Part shown: one piece after another, positions 54,190 through 62,548 of the stretch
Position numbering within the stretch: the first letter of the stretch is position 1
Layout: every line of letters starts with the position of its first letter
Assembly: GCF_015714715.1 (NCBI RefSeq)
Contig: NZ_WAHS01000002.1
Coordinates: 620,001-684,000 of the forward strand
Length of the DNA: 64,000 nucleotides
Direction: 5' to 3'
From: Aestuariivirga litoralis
GTDB taxonomy: Bacteria > Pseudomonadota > Alphaproteobacteria > Rhizobiales > Aestuariivirgaceae
Position numbers and translations under genes: made by a program
The notes under the pieces: generated by a model
Database searches by the model: none
Seen by the model: the letters and a program-made list of their open reading frames with translations, nothing else
Told to the model about the DNA's origin: nothing

Positions 54190-54798
54190 TCAGCTTTTCA
54201 CCAGCGGCACATGCGGGGCGGACGAAAGCGGCAGATGGCCTGAAAGCCGTGGATCATCATGCACTTCGATCATTGTCTTGTAAGGCCGAAACCCGGCCTT
54301 CTGATAAAACGACAAAGCCTTGGGATGGTCATAATGGCAGGTATGCACCCACAGGCGGTTGATCTTCTGCGCCCACGCCCGGTTCAAGCCTTCCTGCATC
54401 AGCAGACGGCCAAGCCCCGAACCCACTTCGCCCGGCACCAGGCCGAAGAAGGCCAATTCGCAATCCGGCAATTCAGCGAAATTCAGCTCCAGCAGGCCCA
54501 CCGCATCAGGCCCCTTCATGAGGACCGAAGATTCAATAGCCGGATTGGTGAGAATGGCAGACAGCGCCTCATCCGGCATGATCAGCCGGGAAAACCACAT
54601 CAGGTCCTGGCCGACGGCCCTGAACACCTGACGGTAGGAAGCCAGATCCGCGCCATTGCACGGGGCCAGATGATAGCCCTCCGGCCACACCACGGGTGCA
54701 AGCTCCGGCCTGTTCAGCATTTCAAGGCACGTGACGAGGTTGACCAGTTTGCCCTTGGGCAGGTCATAATAGCCGTTGGTCAGTTCAAGTTCGGGCAT
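54190..54798 (-). CDS. GNAT-family N-acetyltransferase
   Basis: A 202-residue acyl-CoA N-acyltransferase. FAELPDCELAFFGLVPGEVGSGLGRLLMQEGLNRAWAQ is the acetyl-CoA loop and alpha3, HTCHYDHPKALSFYQKAGFRPYKTMIEV is the typical GNAT end. The first ~70 residues are a lineage-specific extension. The ATG at 54798 shares a base with the arsR-like stop (TGATG), so it is translated with the regulator. The substrate is unknown. Confidence 0.87.
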   Translation of the reverse strand: MPELELTNGYYDLPKGKLVNLVTCLEMLNRPELAPVVWPEGYHLAPCNGADLASYRQVFRAVGQDLMWFSRLIMPDEALSAILTNPAIESSVLMKGPDAVGLLELNFAELPDCELAFFGLVPGEVGSGLGRLLMQEGLNRAWAQKINRLWVHTCHYDHPKALSFYQKAGFRPYKTMIEVHDDPRLSGHLPLSSAPHVPLVKS

Positions 54799-55097
54799 CA
54801 AGCCTCTAGTTCGGTCACCAGATCGCCCAGCGCTGAAAGGATCAGCGGCAGGTTTGCCGAATAGTGTATCTCACGGCCCCGCCGCTTTGGAAGCAGCAAG
54901 TGGCGCAGGCTCATGTCTTTCAGGTGGAATGACAGCGTGGGCGGGCTCACCGCCAGCGCCACTGCAATTTGCCCAGCGGGCATGCCTGCCGGTGCCTTGC
55001 CGTGTGAAACGGGTGCCAGCAACCTCAGGATTTCCAGTCTTGTCCCCTGCCCCAGCGACCCAAAAACGCCGGCCAGATTTGTGATTTTTCTGTCCAA
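54798..55097 (-). CDS. ArsR-family winged-helix transcriptional regulator
   Basis: A 99-residue ArsR/SmtB-type regulator: GSLGQGTRLEILRLLA, AGQIAVALAVSPPTLSFHLKDMSLRHLLLPKRRGREIHYSANL. The recognition helix and wing are complete. No ELCVCDL metal motif is present, so it is probably not metal-sensing in the ArsR alpha3 manner. With the coupled GNAT gene it forms a two-gene unit. Confidence 0.9.
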   Translation of the reverse strand: MDRKITNLAGVFGSLGQGTRLEILRLLAPVSHGKAPAGMPAGQIAVALAVSPPTLSFHLKDMSLRHLLLPKRRGREIHYSANLPLILSALGDLVTELEA

Positions 55098-55213
55098 GAT
55101 TTCCCCAACTCTTGAAATGTCGAACCGTTCATAACATCCGGGTGCAGGGAAACCAGCGCGAAACTATATTTTGGTGAATATCCGGAGACGGAAAGATGAC
55201 GGAACGCGTTTCG

Positions 55214-55645
55214 TCAACCAGACTGCGGCAGGGACGGAATCCAAACATACCCGTCATCATCCAGGATCATGCATTCACGCATGCCATGCGGCTTGTCCAT
55301 GCTGCCCGCCAGAACGGTAAAGCCTAACGCCCGCGCCCGCGCTTCTGCCTGGTCCGGGTTCACCGCATAGGCACGCAGCTCGACGCCTACGCCGCGCGGG
55401 CTGTCCGCCGTCAAACTGCCGATCAATGGATTGTTCCGGTAAGTATCGTCCACATGCAGCATGAAATCGTCGCCGCACAGGCGCATGGCGGCAAATTTGT
55501 CGGTACGGAACCGTGTCTCCGCACTTAGAATCTCGGTCACGAAAAAATGCGCCCGGTCAATGTCGCGCACGATGATGTTGATGCCCAGCCCCTGAAGGGC
55601 TGCACCATAGGCCATGGCGGAGGGTGGGTTGTCCTGCTCGGTCAT
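55214..55645 (-). CDS. VOC-superfamily (glyoxalase/bleomycin-resistance-like) protein
   Basis: A 143-residue vicinal-oxygen-chelate protein with the two beta-alpha-beta-beta-beta units: LQGLGINIIVRDIDRAHFFVTEIL and a second half GVGVELRAYAVNPDQAEARARALGFTVLAGSMDKPHGMRECMILDDDGYVWIPS. Metal ligands may be the His of MLHVDD and Glu of GVELRAY. The substrate is not known. It lies between gbcB and arsR and is transcribed with neither for certain. Confidence 0.83.
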   Translation of the reverse strand: MTEQDNPPSAMAYGAALQGLGINIIVRDIDRAHFFVTEILSAETRFRTDKFAAMRLCGDDFMLHVDDTYRNNPLIGSLTADSPRGVGVELRAYAVNPDQAEARARALGFTVLAGSMDKPHGMRECMILDDDGYVWIPSLPQSG

Positions 55646-55685
55646 GAAAGGAGCTTAGCTCCGGCACGCAGCCGAACAAGCCCCC

Positions 55686-56762
55686 TTAGACCTCCAGCAC
55701 CACCCGGCCCATCGGCTTCGAACAGCAGGCCAGGATGAAACCATCCGCGATCTCCTCATCGCTGATGCCGCCATTATGCACCATATGCACATCGCCTTCG
55801 GTCTTCTTGATCTTGCAAGTGCCGCACAGGCCGAAATTGCAGCCAGATGGAATATTGAGGCCCGAACGCTTCGCCACCGAGAGAATGCTTTCCGTCTCGC
55901 GGCAATCGGCGATCTTTCCGCTCTTGGCGAAATTCACTTTCACCATCACGCTGTCGGCCGGCTTCACATCATGGATCAGCGGCTGATCGGCCTCAGTGCG
56001 CACCGGTGCGCCGAAGCTTTCCTGGTGATAATGCGCCATGTCAAAACCCAGCGCGTTCAGCATGTCGCGCACGCCCTGCATGAAGGGTTCGGGCCCGCAG
56101 CAGAACACTTCACGCTCCAGATAGTCCGGCGCCATCAGGCCCAGCATGATTTGCGACAGGCGTCCACGATAGCCATGCCAGGAGCGGAAGGCATCGGATT
56201 CTTCCACGGTAAAACGCAGCTGAATGCCCGGCACACGGTTGGCCAGCTGTTCAAGCCGCTCGCGGAAAATGATTTCCGATGGGCGCTTCGCCGCATGCAC
56301 GAACACAATGTCGGGCATTTCACTTGAGTCCCAAGCCCAAGTCGTCATCGACATCATCGGCGTGATGCCCGACCCTGCCGAAATGAACAGCTGCTTCTTG
56401 GCTGGATGCTTGTGCGAGCTGAAAATGCCGCTGGGCCCATAGGCCTTGATCTTCATCCCCGGCTTCAGATGATCCAGCATCCAACGGCCGCCAACCGAAT
56501 TTTTCTGCGCCCGCACGGTGACCGAGATCGAAACGGGGCGCGAGGGCGAAGATGAAATCGTATAGGTGCGCTGCACTGTGCCGCCAGGCACCGGCAGCTC
56601 CAGCGTAATGAATTGTCCGGGTATATAGTCAAACCACGCACCCGAAGGCGCGCGCAGGCCAAAGGTTGCGGTATTGGCGTCTTCTGGAATGACCATCGCG
56701 CATTCGAGAAGCTCAGAATCATCCCACGGCGTGGCTGACCAGTTGAGTTGCCGCTGTGCCAT
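55686..56762 (-). CDS. gbcB: Glycine betaine demethylase reductase subunit GbcB-like (FAD/NAD + 2Fe-2S)
   Basis: A 358-residue electron-transfer partner of the Rieske oxygenase. The FAD site is VQRTYTISSSPS, the NAD(P)H site ISAGSGITPMMSM and CCGPEPFMQGVRDML. A plant-type 2Fe-2S domain at the C-terminus shows CNFGLCGTCKIKKTEGD and a last Cys in ILACCS. The order FNR-then-ferredoxin is that of GbcB and related carnitine or betaine demethylase reductases. Its ATG shares a base with the gbcA stop (TAATG). Confidence 0.9.
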   Translation of the reverse strand: MAQRQLNWSATPWDDSELLECAMVIPEDANTATFGLRAPSGAWFDYIPGQFITLELPVPGGTVQRTYTISSSPSRPVSISVTVRAQKNSVGGRWMLDHLKPGMKIKAYGPSGIFSSHKHPAKKQLFISAGSGITPMMSMTTWAWDSSEMPDIVFVHAAKRPSEIIFRERLEQLANRVPGIQLRFTVEESDAFRSWHGYRGRLSQIMLGLMAPDYLEREVFCCGPEPFMQGVRDMLNALGFDMAHYHQESFGAPVRTEADQPLIHDVKPADSVMVKVNFAKSGKIADCRETESILSVAKRSGLNIPSGCNFGLCGTCKIKKTEGDVHMVHNGGISDEEIADGFILACCSKPMGRVVLEV

Positions 56763-58000
56763 TATTCAGCCGCCAGTGCCGGGCGCGGCGCGAGGCGATC
56801 CTGCATGATGTTGCAATACCAATCCACAAACTGAATGACGCCCTCTTCCTGGATGGTCGAATAGGGACCGGGCTCATAGGCGGGCGAGAGAATGCCCTTC
56901 TGGTTTTCTTCCACCACTTGGCGGTCCTCATCATTGGTGTTCATCCAGACCTCTGTGAGGTTCTCGAGATCGTAATCCACGCCTTCAACCGCATCCTTGT
57001 GCACCAGCCATTTGGTGGTCACTTCGGTTTCGGTGGCGCTGATCGGCAATATGCGGAACACGATGGCCTGGTCGGCCAGAAAATGATTCCAGGTATTTGG
57101 ATAGTGATACATCAGCAGGCTACCGGCATCATTGAAGGGCATCGTGCCCATGCGCTTGGTCACGGCGGCCTTGGTGCTCATCGTATAGCTTTCGGCATTG
57201 CCCAGCAGCGGCACGCGCGCCAGACGCCATTGCATCTTGGCCTGATGCACAAAGCGTGACGGCAGGCCCGCCGCATCGCAACGCTGCCAATGCGCCATGA
57301 TTTCCGGCGAGGCCGAATCCGGCCCATCCATCGCGCCGATCTTCGGGTTATCCGAGAAGGTGCGGCACAAAGACGGATGCGAGCCGGAGCAGTGATAGCA
57401 TTCGCGGTTGTTCTCGATGACCAGCTTCCAATTGCCCTTCTCGATAATGGTGGAGCTGAACGCCACCTTGGCATCTTGAAGTGCTGAGGGCGCGAGATAC
57501 TTCATCGCGGTTTGAGCCAGCTCGGCAATCGGCGGCGGAATATCGGCGAGGCAGATATAAACCACGCCCGCCATGTCGATGCAGTGAACTTTCTTCAGGC
57601 CGTAAGCCGCAGCATCAAAACCTTCGCCCATTTCACGCGCATAGAGCAGCTTGCCGTCGAGATCATAAGTCCACTGATGATAGGGGCAGACCAGCTTTTG
57701 CGTGGAACCCGTGGCATGCGAACACAGACGCTGGCCACGGTGGCGGCACACATTGTGAAAGGCGCGGATGCGGTTGTCACTGCCGCGAATGATGACGACG
57801 GGATAGGCACCCACTTGCATCGTGGCATAAGCGCCGGGCTTGGCCAGCTCGCAGGCCGGAACAGCAAACAGCCACTCCTTGTAGAAGATGTGCTGAAGGT
57901 CCGCCTCCAGCACACCGGGATCAGAGTAGAGTTCGCGCGACAGCGAAAAATTGCGCTTGCGGGCGGAAAGCTGCGCCTGGATATCGTGGGTGTTCAACAT
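56762..58000 (-). CDS. gbcA: Rieske-type glycine betaine demethylase oxygenase subunit GbcA-like
   Basis: A 412-residue ring-hydroxylating-type oxygenase alpha subunit that removes a methyl group from glycine betaine as formaldehyde, giving dimethylglycine. Rieske ligands: CRHRGQRLCSH and CPYHQW (about residues 86-111). The mononuclear iron site is ENNRECYHCSGSHP. The C-terminus TTKWLVHKDAVEGVDYDL and EENQKGILSPAYEPGPYS closely recalls GbcA. The ATG at 58000 has GAGGAC at good spacing. Transcripts start upstream of a cobalamin riboswitch. Related stachydrine or carnitine demethylases are alternatives. Confidence 0.88.
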   Translation of the reverse strand: MLNTHDIQAQLSARKRNFSLSRELYSDPGVLEADLQHIFYKEWLFAVPACELAKPGAYATMQVGAYPVVIIRGSDNRIRAFHNVCRHRGQRLCSHATGSTQKLVCPYHQWTYDLDGKLLYAREMGEGFDAAAYGLKKVHCIDMAGVVYICLADIPPPIAELAQTAMKYLAPSALQDAKVAFSSTIIEKGNWKLVIENNRECYHCSGSHPSLCRTFSDNPKIGAMDGPDSASPEIMAHWQRCDAAGLPSRFVHQAKMQWRLARVPLLGNAESYTMSTKAAVTKRMGTMPFNDAGSLLMYHYPNTWNHFLADQAIVFRILPISATETEVTTKWLVHKDAVEGVDYDLENLTEVWMNTNDEDRQVVEENQKGILSPAYEPGPYSTIQEEGVIQFVDWYCNIMQDRLAPRPALAAE

Positions 58001-58016
58001 AACGTCCTCGCAAGTT

Positions 58017-58067
58017 CCATGCTTCCCCGCATGGGTGGAATAAATATTACGACGGACTAATGCGGGG
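58017..58067 (-). promoter_or_regulatory. Two-state expression platform between cobalamin aptamer and gbcA
   Basis: On the minus strand CCCCGCA (58061-58067) can pair with TGCGGGG (58025-58031), or TGCGGGG can be used by a local hairpin CCATGC/GCATGG (58017-58034). The two are mutually exclusive. The local hairpin ends about 16 bases before the gbcA ATG, just before the GAGGAC Shine-Dalgarno. No T-run follows, so control of translation is more likely than transcription termination. Confidence 0.55.
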
Positions 58068-58098
58068 CTGGGTGATGAACCTGGCACGCGCATCGAAA

Positions 58099-58300
58099 CA
58101 CCGCCCGCCGCGGTTCGACTATATGCAAGGCTGGTTTCCGGGCTTTAGCGAGCTCCTCCCAGGATCAGCCGCAGCGCCTTCCCAGGTTAAACCCAGTGGC
58201 ATCAATTGCAGCCTTTTCTCTCGCCTACCGTTGCGGGGGCAGCGTTGGTTTAAGCCAACTTCCCAATTCTCCGCTGTCTCCAGCGGCACCTTACGCGGTG
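58099..58300 (-). ncRNA. Cobalamin riboswitch
   Basis: Read on the minus strand all core parts are present in order: P1 arm CACCGC (58295-58300), GGTGCC (58285-58290), the signature CTGCCCCCGCAACGGTA (58226-58242), GCCACTG (58194-58200), GGGAAGGC (58176-58183), the B12-box-like GCCCGGAAACCAGCC (58129-58143) and the closing P1 arm GCGGTG (58099-58104). The nearest downstream gene on this strand is gbcA, about 100 bases away; on the other strand nothing reads from it. Confidence 0.92.
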
Positions 58301-58381
58301 AAAGCTAACATGTGATTTTGCGACGGCACGGATAAAAGCGACATGCGGAATGAAATCCGCGCGAGAATGCGAGTGGCTTTG

Positions 58382-58789
58382 TTAGTAGCGGCTGACCGAA
58401 AGATGCTCGGCCGTATCTTCGCGCCAGGCCAGCGTGCAGGAGCGCGCGGCCTGCGCCACATCCATGCCCTTTTCGCGCACGGCAAGCAGGAAAAACGCCG
58501 TCATGTCTTCAGCCAGTGCACCAATGTCGCAGGTGTCTTCATCTTCCAGCGCACCGGCAATGCGATTGGCCGCAGAAGCCATCAGCGCCTGGGCTTTCTG
58601 ACGGCCTATATTGCAGGCCGAGCGCCAGCTCTCCAACAAGTCAGAGCGTTTCAGTTCGATCAGCACATCTTCTTGCAGCACCAGAGGAATATTGCCCCGG
58701 CTGCGGATCTCACGCACCGGAGAACCCGTCTTATCCGAGACTGGGCAGGAAATGATAAAGCCAGTTGCCAAGGGAAATTGATCTCTCAT
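58382..58789 (-). CDS. Hypothetical protein
   Basis: A 135-residue soluble protein that I do not recognise. An N-terminal strand-rich part (FIISCPVSDKTGSPVREIRSRGNIPLVLQED) is followed by alpha helices (LLESWRSACNIGRQKAQALMASAANRIAGAL and DIGALAEDMTAFFLLAVREKGMDVAQAARSC). GGGTGAG precedes the ATG at 58789; 13 residues more are possible upstream. It lies between iolB and the gbcA riboswitch. It is downstream of iolB, past a stable hairpin, on the same strand. Confidence 0.6.
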   Translation of the reverse strand: MRDQFPLATGFIISCPVSDKTGSPVREIRSRGNIPLVLQEDVLIELKRSDLLESWRSACNIGRQKAQALMASAANRIAGALEDEDTCDIGALAEDMTAFFLLAVREKGMDVAQAARSCTLAWREDTAEHLSVSRY

Positions 58790-58813
58790 CGCACTCACCC
58801 CGCGCCTCAAACG

Positions 58814-58853
58814 CAGGCGCACACTCACTCACAGGAATGAAAGAGTGCGCCTG
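58814..58853. other. Long-armed inverted repeat between iolB and the hypothetical gene
   Basis: CAGGCGCAC (58814-58822) and GTGCGCCTG (58845-58853) are perfect 9-base arms, extendable by CTC/GAG after a two-base bulge. No T-run follows on the minus strand. It may stabilise the iolB mRNA 3' end or terminate it with Rho. Confidence 0.5.
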
Positions 58854-58889
58854 TCAGGTTGCAAAACCGTTAAAAAGCGAGGGATTTGC

Positions 58890-59687
58890 CTAAGCTTTGA
58901 GCAACCACTCATGTTCCGGCGCGTTGTAGAACTTCCACACGCGCTTCGGGCCGGCCATCACATTGAGGTAATAAAGGTCATAGCCATGGATGGCGGCACA
59001 GGGATGGTAGCCCTTCGGCACCATCACAACGTCTCCATCTTCCACCGCCATCGCCTCATCCAGCTTGCGGTCATCGGTATAGACGCGCTGGAAGGCAAAG
59101 CCCTGCGGTGGGTTCAGGCGGTGATAATACGTTTCTTCCAGCAGGCTTTCCTGCGGAATGTTGTCCTTGTCATGCTTGTGGCTGGGATAGGATGAAGTGC
59201 AGCCATTGGGCGTGATCACTTCAACCACCAGCAGGCTTTCCGCCGAGCCATCCCATTCCGGCATGATGTTGCAGACATAGCGGGTGTTGGAGCCCTTGCC
59301 GCGCGTGATGATTTCGAGATCATCCGGCTTGATCACCTTAATAGGCATGCCGCCTTTAGCGGGCGCGGTGCAGATATTGATGACCAGATCATTCTCGGCC
59401 TTCACCGACCATTTGGCCTTTGGCGGAATGTAGATCGCCCAGGGCTTGCCTTCGAACACCGAATTGCGCTCGCCCAGCACACCATAATCCTTGCCATCGA
59501 TCGTCACCCGGCCCTTGCCCGAGGTGAAGACGATGCAGGTCTCGCGCTTGGCTTCTTCACCTTTGGCCGATTTGCCCGCGGCCAGCTTCCATACATCATG
59601 GCCGACATATTTCCACTTGGCCGATTTCGGCGTGACCTCGATCACCTTACCGGTTTTCTTTTTCGCTTTAACGAGTAGCTTTGGCAT
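58890..59687 (-). CDS. iolB: 5-deoxy-glucuronate isomerase
   Basis: A 265-residue cupin-type isomerase in myo-inositol catabolism that turns 5-deoxyglucuronate into 5-dehydro-2-deoxygluconate, the IolC substrate. VEVITPNGCTSSYPSHKHDKDN and PKGYHPCAAIHGYDLYYLNVMAGPKRVWKFYNAPEHEWL are the family cores and metal-binding histidines. It overlaps the iolC stop by one base, so it is coupled to it. Confidence 0.95.
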   Translation of the reverse strand: MPKLLVKAKKKTGKVIEVTPKSAKWKYVGHDVWKLAAGKSAKGEEAKRETCIVFTSGKGRVTIDGKDYGVLGERNSVFEGKPWAIYIPPKAKWSVKAENDLVINICTAPAKGGMPIKVIKPDDLEIITRGKGSNTRYVCNIMPEWDGSAESLLVVEVITPNGCTSSYPSHKHDKDNIPQESLLEETYYHRLNPPQGFAFQRVYTDDRKLDEAMAVEDGDVVMVPKGYHPCAAIHGYDLYYLNVMAGPKRVWKFYNAPEHEWLLKA

Positions 59688-61600
59688 CAGTTTTTGCTCC
59701 CGCGCGCATCATTCCAAATCTTGACCAGCGATGCAAATTTCGCGGCCATCTGATCGACGGCGGCCTCATCATTGATCTTGCCCGCCAGCCATTGCTCCGC
59801 CGGTCCCGCGAAAATCGTCCGGCCCACGGCGAAACCCTTCACATGCTTGGCCTTGGACACAGCCGCAAAACCCTTGGCCAGTTCCTCTTCCGGCGCTTCC
59901 AGCCCCAGAAGCACAATGCCACGGCACAGCGGGTCTTCGCGGTCGATCACCTTGCCGATTTCATCCCAGGCGGCGGGATCAGCCTGCGGCTCCAGCTTCC
60001 ACCAATCAGGCTTGATGCCCAAAGCATAAAGCTCAGTCATCGCGCGCGCGATGGTATTCTTGTCCATCGGGCCATGCTTTGATGCAATGATCTCCACCAG
60101 CAATTCGCGGCCCACTTTGGTCGCGGCGTCATAGAGCCCGCGCAATTTGGCGGCCTGCTTGTGCTTCAATTCCGGCTCATCATCCGGGTGATAGAAGGCG
60201 AGGCACTTGATGCAATGCGTGACCGGCCATTCCACCAGCCGCGATCCCACATCCTGTGAGAATTCAAATCTCAGAGGACGCGAGCCCGGCACTTCCAAAG
60301 GTCGCCCGACCCAAAGGCCAAGCTTCGCCGCATCAAACATCGCCTCGCGGCCATAGGTATCATCGAGCAGCGTGCCGTAACCCGGTGCTCCGCCAGACAC
60401 TTTGCCGATGGCCTTCATCGCCAGCCGCTTGAACGGCGCAATCTTGTCGCGCGACGCACCGGCCTTATCAGCCAGGTCTTCCAGCTGCTTGCGGTGATCA
60501 ATCGCAAACGAAAGAATCTGATCCGGCAGTTCCCGCCGCGTAGTGGCGCGATGGATATGGCTGATATCCTCATCCTTGCGCAGGGCCCGCGTTTTCGACC
60601 CATGTTTGAGGAAATATTGCAGCTCCGTCCAGGTCACATATTCCGGCGAGCACAGCAGACGCGACACGGCAAACGCGCCGCAGGCATTGGCCCAGGTGGC
60701 GCAGGTTTCATAAGGCTCATCTTTCAGCCAGCCGCGCAGGAAGCCCGACATAAAGGCATCGCCCGCACCCAGCACATTATAGACTTCAATCGGGAAGCCC
60801 TTGCCCACCAAACCATCATCCAGCGAAGCCGGAATGGCGTCCGGGTAAACCACGCAACCCATCGGCCCGCGCTTCAACACGATCACGCCCTTGGAAATCG
60901 CACGGATCCGGCGCAAGGCTTCCAGCGTGTCTTCGGTGCCGCCGGCAATCGCCACTTCCTCTTCGGTGCCGATGATCAGGTCGCAATCAGCTAAAATGCT
61001 CTGGATATGCGCCGTCACCTTGTCGGACTTGATATAGCGTTCCTCACCCGCCGCATGGCCGGCGAGGCCCCAGAGGTTCGGGCGATAATCAATGTCAATG
61101 ATCACGCGGCGGCCATGGGCCTTGGCAATCTTCATCGCCTTGCGTTGGGCGGCATCAGTGTTGGCGCGGGCGAAATGCGTGCCGGTCACCAGCAGCGCAC
61201 GAGCGGAAAGCACAAAGGTCTCATCCACATCATCTTCGTTCAAAGCCGAATCCGCACAATTGTCGCGGTAGAAAATCAGCGGAAAAGTTTTATCATTCTC
61301 AACCGAGAGCAGAACCAGCGAGGTCAGCCGCTGCTTGTCGGTGACCACACCCTTGGTCTCGACACCCTCGCGGGCCAGCTGCTCAAGGATGAAACGCCCC
61401 ATCTGCTCATCGCCCACGCGGGTGATGAGGCCGGTCTTCAATCCTAGTCGCGATGTACCGATGGCGATATTGGTGGGCGAACCACCGACCGATTTGGCGA
61501 AGGAGCCCACATCTTCCAGCCGCGCGCCGATCTGCTGGCCATAAAGGTCAACCGAGCTGCGGCCCATGGTGATGACATCAAGCGGGAGTGTGGCGGTCAT
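59687..61600 (-). CDS. iolC: Bifunctional 5-dehydro-2-deoxygluconokinase with C-terminal DUF2090 aldolase-like domain
   Basis: A 637-residue protein. Residues 1-330 form a PfkB sugar kinase (DVITMGRSSVDLYGQQIG, VGGSPTNIAIGTSRLG, VLGAGDAFMSGFLRGWL with the catalytic Asp). Residues 340-637 form the DUF2090 domain found in rhizobial IolC, related to the class II/I DKGP aldolases (for example KCLAFYHPDDEP, FAVGRTIFAGPAEQWLAGKI). It phosphorylates 5-dehydro-2-deoxygluconate; the C-terminal part may cleave the product. Three one-mismatch IolR-like sites lie upstream. Confidence 0.94.
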   Translation of the reverse strand: MTATLPLDVITMGRSSVDLYGQQIGARLEDVGSFAKSVGGSPTNIAIGTSRLGLKTGLITRVGDEQMGRFILEQLAREGVETKGVVTDKQRLTSLVLLSVENDKTFPLIFYRDNCADSALNEDDVDETFVLSARALLVTGTHFARANTDAAQRKAMKIAKAHGRRVIIDIDYRPNLWGLAGHAAGEERYIKSDKVTAHIQSILADCDLIIGTEEEVAIAGGTEDTLEALRRIRAISKGVIVLKRGPMGCVVYPDAIPASLDDGLVGKGFPIEVYNVLGAGDAFMSGFLRGWLKDEPYETCATWANACGAFAVSRLLCSPEYVTWTELQYFLKHGSKTRALRKDEDISHIHRATTRRELPDQILSFAIDHRKQLEDLADKAGASRDKIAPFKRLAMKAIGKVSGGAPGYGTLLDDTYGREAMFDAAKLGLWVGRPLEVPGSRPLRFEFSQDVGSRLVEWPVTHCIKCLAFYHPDDEPELKHKQAAKLRGLYDAATKVGRELLVEIIASKHGPMDKNTIARAMTELYALGIKPDWWKLEPQADPAAWDEIGKVIDREDPLCRGIVLLGLEAPEEELAKGFAAVSKAKHVKGFAVGRTIFAGPAEQWLAGKINDEAAVDQMAAKFASLVKIWNDARGSKN

Positions 61601-61618
61601 GGCGTTCTGTTTCTTCCT

Positions 61619-61678
61619 GGAATGATCGTCCCTTGAAACAATAATTCCAACTGGAAGTCAATATAGAACATTCATTCC
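61619..61678. promoter_or_regulatory. Cluster of three near-consensus IolR sites upstream of iolC
   Basis: GGAA-TGATCG-TCCC (61619-61632), GAAA-CAATAA-TTCC (61635-61648) and AGAA-CATTCA-TTCC (61665-61678) each differ by one base from GGAA-N6-TTCC, the motif I recall for rhizobial IolR. They lie 19-78 bp upstream of the iolC start; the last overlaps the end of the regulator gene. Confidence 0.55.
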
Positions 61679-62506
61679 ATCGGTCTTTCCGCGCCGTTCC
61701 GCCACGCCCACGGTCAGCGCCATGGCCAAGGTCATGGTGGCGGCCATTGAGCGGAAGCCCTCGAAATGACTTTCCGTCACTTCGAACCAGATCTTCGAAG
61801 CCGGCACCAAGGGCGAAAAGGCTGAATCCGTAATCGTCACCACCGGCACGCCACGATTGCCCGCCGCCTGCGCCAAACGCAACGTTTCAGCCGCATAGGG
61901 CGTGAAACTCACCGCCAACAAAGCATCCTGCGCCGTGGCAAAGCCCACTTCTTCAGCTGCCAGACCCGCAGCTCCGCTGATGAGCTGGTTCTTGATGCCC
62001 AGCTTGCCAAACGCATAGGCCATATAGGAGGTGATCGGGAAAGACCGGCGCTGACCGATAATGTAAATCCGATCAGCCTTGGCCAATTGGCGGATCGCCT
62101 GTTCCAGCCGCTCGCCATCCAGCCGGTTGCGCAAATCCTGAATGGATTTCTCCGAAGCCTCCGCAAAACCCTGAAACAGCATGGCCGCCTTGTGCGCCTT
62201 GCTATCGGCGCGCAGATGCGACAGGCGTTCTTCATAGGAAATCACCCGCTCGCGCAGGCGCGAACGGAACACATCCTGCAAATCAGAAAAGCCGTTGAAG
62301 CCTAGGCTCTGGGCGAATCGCACCAGCGTGGAAGGCTGCACATCCGCCGCCTCGGCAATTGAAGCGGCCGTACCGAAGGCCACTTCATCTGGATTATCCA
62401 GCGCATAAACAGCCACTTGCGCCAGCCTTTTGGGCAGGTTTTGCGCGCGTTCCATGATCATGGAACGCAAAGCTTCAAAATCGCGCGGGGCATCGGTCAC
62501 ACTCAT
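61658..62506 (-). CDS. iolR: MurR/RpiR-family transcriptional regulator, probable IolR
   Basis: A 282-residue repressor. The N-terminal helix-turn-helix (about 30-85) reads AAQIAEAADV-like: FGTAASIAEAADVQPSTLVRFAQSLGFNGFSDLQDVFRSRL. The SIS sugar-phosphate domain (about 130-260) has IYIIGQRRSFPITSYMAYAFGKLG and SFTPYAAETLRLAQAAG. The ATG at 62506 is used because the longer frame to 62593 would include the operator at 62549. It is adjacent to iolC and likely senses an inositol catabolite. Confidence 0.9.
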   Translation of the reverse strand: MSVTDAPRDFEALRSMIMERAQNLPKRLAQVAVYALDNPDEVAFGTAASIAEAADVQPSTLVRFAQSLGFNGFSDLQDVFRSRLRERVISYEERLSHLRADSKAHKAAMLFQGFAEASEKSIQDLRNRLDGERLEQAIRQLAKADRIYIIGQRRSFPITSYMAYAFGKLGIKNQLISGAAGLAAEEVGFATAQDALLAVSFTPYAAETLRLAQAAGNRGVPVVTITDSAFSPLVPASKIWFEVTESHFEGFRSMAATMTLAMALTVGVAERRGKTDGMNVLY

Positions 62507-62548
62507 GGAATGAAAAAAGCATGTTTGCTGGAACAAGCCAAGCGGGAT

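Larger units (their letters stand above)
58001..58381. other. Gene-free interval holding riboswitch and leader of gbcAB
   Basis: This stretch has no convincing protein gene. It holds the cobalamin aptamer (58099-58300), its putative expression platform (58017-58067) and, beyond 58300, a likely promoter region for gbcAB on the minus strand in which I can assign no sure -35/-10. Confidence 0.8.

Noticed and set aside
55196-55327. Short plus-strand frame with a good-looking GGAG and ATG in the arsR-VOC spacer
   Set aside because: About 43 codons, mostly antisense to the VOC gene, with no recognisable product; perhaps a relic start, but not supportable.
58099-58300. Riboswitch acting on the plus strand
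   Set aside because: The core motifs read correctly only on the minus strand, and no plus-strand gene follows before 62.8 kb.
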